Origin: Cylicocyclus nassatus
Lineage: Eukaryota > Nematoda > Chromadorea > Rhabditida > Strongylidae
Length of the DNA stretch: 64,000 nucleotides
Direction: 5' to 3'
Assembly: GCA_958299035.1 (NCBI GenBank)
Contig: CATQJL010000316.1
Coordinates: 91,162,443 to 91,226,442 of the forward strand
Under the pieces are notes generated by a model, which saw nothing but the letters and a program-made list of their open reading frames with translations, made no database searches and was not told the DNA's origin. Shown piece by piece: positions 61,015 to 64,000 of this stretch (position 1 is the stretch's first letter; every line of letters starts with the position of its first letter). Made by a program: the position numbers and the translations under genes.

Positions 61015-61986
61015 CGGACGACTGAGGAGTCTTTGCAATGCAAAGGTAAGACTAGCTTATCTTTTTCGAGTAGTTGTTGCAACTCGTTGTTCCAGGCATG
61101 GCAACAGCTAGAAACATATGAACATCAGCAAGGACGAGGTGTGAGCATAGAAACTACAGCGTTGATGATTGATCGTAAGTTTCTTCTTCTCTTTGGTATT
61201 TGTTCTAGTGCCGAGTTGGAAAGTTTTTTTTACCAGTTTTGTGTACTATAATCACTACTGTACTTCGATTCTGTAACCGTGAAGTTTCCAGGGCTTTGAC
61301 ACGTTGTTATCAGTATAACGAAAATTTTACCTTCTCTAATCTAGCTAGACACGCACCATACTTGAACCACTTGATTCAATTCATCCAATTCGCTATTGAT
61401 CAAATCCGTGTAGTGACCAGTACGGATTCCACTTGATTTGCTACTGGTCAGTTTGCTGATTCGACCATTAGCCAAGTGGATCAAGCGGATCAAATTGGTG
61501 CGTGCCTTATGCACCGGCTTTTATTCCAGTAGAAAGTACTATGACTATTGCGCGGTTTCCTTCATTGAGTAGCTATTCTTGCTGCAATTCTCATTTTGGT
61601 AAAGAAGCGAAAGCACTTTCACGTTTGCAACATCAAAATTCATGCTGCGCATGATCTGTGCATGATCTGTCGAAGTTGATAGGGCGCACAGACGTTCTAC
61701 GTAATTATATACTTCTTTTTCCTTCGGCCTTTAGTTCCCTCCTCTTTCTTCGGTTCCGGTCCATAATTCAATCACTGTGCTTAAGACTAATTTGAGCGGT
61801 TGTTTTTACCGAAGTACATAATATATGGACTTTTATCTCTTTATAACCTTTACAGGTGCACGAAGGCCTCGACGACATAGCGAGACGCGGCTGCATGAAC
61901 CACACCCGAAGGCGCGAAAACGAACTCATTCGGAACCACCAAACATCAAAAAATGCGCTCCTCCCGCACCGCGTATGGTCCCGTAA
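61015..61986 (+). CDS. Exon-like segments past the protease stop
   Basis: 61015-61045 is open in a frame that differs by one base from the protease frame and ends at a GTAAGA donor. Exons 61096-61173 (after TTGTTCCAG; starts AWQQLETYEHQQ) and 61858-61986 (after TTTACAG; basic, Pro-rich, ending PAPRMVP and TAA) join to it in phase. Their codon use and splice sites are good. They look like a C-terminal tail of the same protease that is cut off by a one-base difference near 61010. Other explanations are an alternative splice form or a separate small gene. Confidence 0.5.
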
Positions 61987-63061
61987 CCATATCTTTTTAC
62001 TCTAGTAGAGTTGATCGAACAGTAGTTAGCATTTCTTTTGAGAATGCGTTGAGTTAGATGGAAGCGTTTTACCTCACGTGTTTTGCACGTGTAAATGTTT
62101 GCATATATCGTTACTTGTTGTCATACACTAGTATTTAATGTACAATAACGTTTGTAGTAGGGTGTAATCCATAGGAAAGGGAAGCTCAGTGAAAACTTTT
62201 GCAATTTCCGGAGAATAGTTCGTATCTATATATAATGCATACCCCAGAATTGTTCCCATATGAACCATCAACGTGGCTGCTTTTCCATCGTTTTAACACG
62301 TTAACTCCAGCAAACTTGAGATGCTTATTCGAAGTTGACCTGTTAAAATGATCAAAAGACAGCACGTTGATGGTTCATATGGGAACAATTCTGGGCGATG
62401 CGCCATATTTAAGATCGAATATGGACAAAGATGGTTTATAGTTGAAGCTGCGTCTTGTGCGACTTTTACAGCTATGTACACCCCTATGGTTTGCACTTTC
62501 CATCTGAGCAAATCATCACAACACATTAGTTCTTTGGTACATTTATAGTATGCGTTAGCCCCGGTAGCTTTGCAGGTTTCTCAGCAAGCATTGAACAACT
62601 CTGTGAGAATGTATGCAATTTGTCAAAAATGTTTTGGTCTTTATGAAGCGCATCTCTTTTTCTTCGCTTGGCCGTAAAATGCTTTGTGAGCTGTTCCATT
62701 GCGGTCGCGTTTAAGAAATGACAATGAATTTGTCATCATTTAAATTCACCGGTTTTGATGATGTTGTTGTCTATATATAATCTTAGTCTTCATGTTGTCC
62801 TTTCAAGCCAATTAAGACATGTTATTGTTCTATTGTTTACGTTCCCTTGAGATACATTATAAGCTGAAGCTCTATGAACAGGTCATTTTTTTGTTTCGTG
62901 TTATACGATTTTAACGTTGCTATAATAAACGTAAAATGGAGATTTTCGGGCTTGGTCATCGTTTTTCGCTTACGTTGTTATTTGAGAAAAATTACTCAAT
63001 CATGCTACATATACACTTAGGGCAGTTCAGGTGAGCGAGCTACTACACAGAATCAGACATC
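61987..63061. other. Intergenic region before the proteasome gene
   Basis: Holds the 62246-62396 hairpin and AATAAA-like signals (for example near 62920). No coding sequence was recognised. The promoter of the beta-3 gene should lie in the last few hundred bases. Confidence 0.45.
62246..62396. repeat. Long-stem hairpin
   Basis: CCCAGAATTGTTCCCATATG plus AACCATCAACGTG at 62246-62278 is repeated inverted at 62364-62396, giving a perfect or near-perfect stem of about 32 bases with a loop near 85 bases. No family was assigned; it may be a small MITE. Confidence 0.65.
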
Positions 63062-64000
63062 ATGAGTATTATGAGCTATAATGGAGGAACAATCCTCGCC
63101 ATGGCGGGGAACGAGTAAGTTTTAAATTACACTCTCGTCTCTCTCAATCATCCTCCTAAAAGTCGGTTCATGACACTTTCCGCGAAAGTCAAATGTAGTC
63201 AATTGTCAGTAATTGAGCTAAAGCCAGTTGCTTGGAGCAAGTACATATTAGCATGCTTACCTAAAACTCAGCACATCACACGTCTTTTTGCAGAATGAAA
63301 TTATTACATTCGGTTAACAGCATTTCCTTCTTTTGATGTATCAGAACCTTGAATGTTTTGAATTAGTCTCGCTCACATTCGTACACTTCCTTTCATTCCC
63401 AGGTGTGTTTGCATCGCCTCAGATTTGAGATTGGGAGAACAGATGACAACAATAGCAGTCGATCAAAAAAAGGTGATTTCCTGCCTTTCTTCCTTCAAAG
63501 CCTTGCTTTATCATATGATGGAACTATGTTTCCAGGTTCATAAAATTGGTGATAGAGTTTATGTCGGTCTCAGTGGATTTAGCTCTGATGCAAAAACAGT
63601 GCTGGAGAAGATCACATTTAGGAAAACATTGTATGAATTGAGGGAGAATCGCAAAATTAAACCTGCCGTAAGTGTCGCAAATAATGTCCCTTGAAAAAGT
63701 GTCACTTTGTTTCTACTTCAACAGGTACTAGCCACAATGATCTCAAACCTTGCTTATCAGCATCGCTTTGGATCATTCTTCACAGAACCCTTGGTAGCTG
63801 GCCTCGATCCAGACACTAATAAGCCTTACATATGCGCTATGGATACGATTGGTTGTATCGCTGCACCGCGGGATTTCGTCGCGGTTGGCACTGGACAGGA
63901 GTATTTATTAGGTGTTTGCGAAAGTAAGTTTTGGGACCATATTTTCATTATGCTAACCTCATCATTTCTATCCCGCTATTTCGAAATTTTCAGGCTTCTG
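63062..64000 (+). CDS. pbs-3: Proteasome subunit beta type-3 (partial)
   Basis: Exons 63062-63114, 63403-63472, 63536-63667, 63725-63923 and 63994 onwards join in phase; the gene runs off the window end. The start MSIMSYNGGTILAMAGNE is the beta-3 N-terminus. CVCIASDLRLGEQMTTIAVD, VHKIGDRVYVGLSGF and FFTEPLVAGLD follow in family order. Beta-3 is a structural, non-catalytic subunit of the 20S core particle beta ring; it lacks the catalytic N-terminal Thr seen in beta-1, -2 and -5. All visible residues look intact. It lies 2 kb downstream of the SUMO protease on the same strand. Confidence 0.95.

Overview
The window looks like a gene-poor, transposon-rich piece of a nematode nuclear genome. Introns are short with GTAAGT-like donors and TTTCAG-like acceptors, the background is A+T-rich, and the DEG/ENaC channel and proteasome genes read well as nematode proteins. 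A strongylid (hookworm-like) worm is my best guess; the species cannot be fixed from the sequence. Exon models were built by hand, so single-base boundary errors are possible.

Layout. 1-27.7 kb holds no confident multi-exon gene. It carries terminal-inverted-repeat (TIR) elements: TTAA/AGGCAG at 2.0 kb, Tc1/mariner-like at 2.6 and 22.1 kb, and hAT-like at 23.4-24.6 kb. There is also a compact CCAAT/TATA-box unit at 6.3-7.0 kb and a few orphan exon-like segments. 27.7-32.6 kb (minus strand) holds a nine-exon gene for a 437-residue secreted protein: signal peptide, cysteine-rich region, acidic stretch, Thr-rich mucin-like stretch, hydrophobic C-terminus. 33-38.9 kb holds a mariner-like element, palindromic elements and a tRNA-like relic.

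38.98-48.88 kb (plus strand) holds a 15-exon DEG/ENaC sodium channel subunit of 670 residues. Introns 4, 7 and 10 are filled with nested DNA transposons, including two non-autonomous Helitrons. The long cytoplasmic tail has repeated RRxS motifs. 48.9-56.8 kb is repeat territory with decayed retrotransposon integrase pieces and nested TIR elements.

56.85-61.01 kb (plus strand) encodes an 18-exon SUMO/Ulp2 (SENP6/7-type) protease of 801 residues with an intact His-Asp-Cys triad; further exon-like segments lie just past its stop. 63.06 kb to the window end holds the first exons of the proteasome beta-3 subunit (PSMB3/pbs-3). The last two are housekeeping genes of the ubiquitin/SUMO-proteasome system on the same strand; I see no proof of an operon.

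The main novelty is the set of MITE/Helitron families with clear target-site signatures, the unplaced cysteine-rich/mucin-like surface protein, and the RRxS-rich channel tail.
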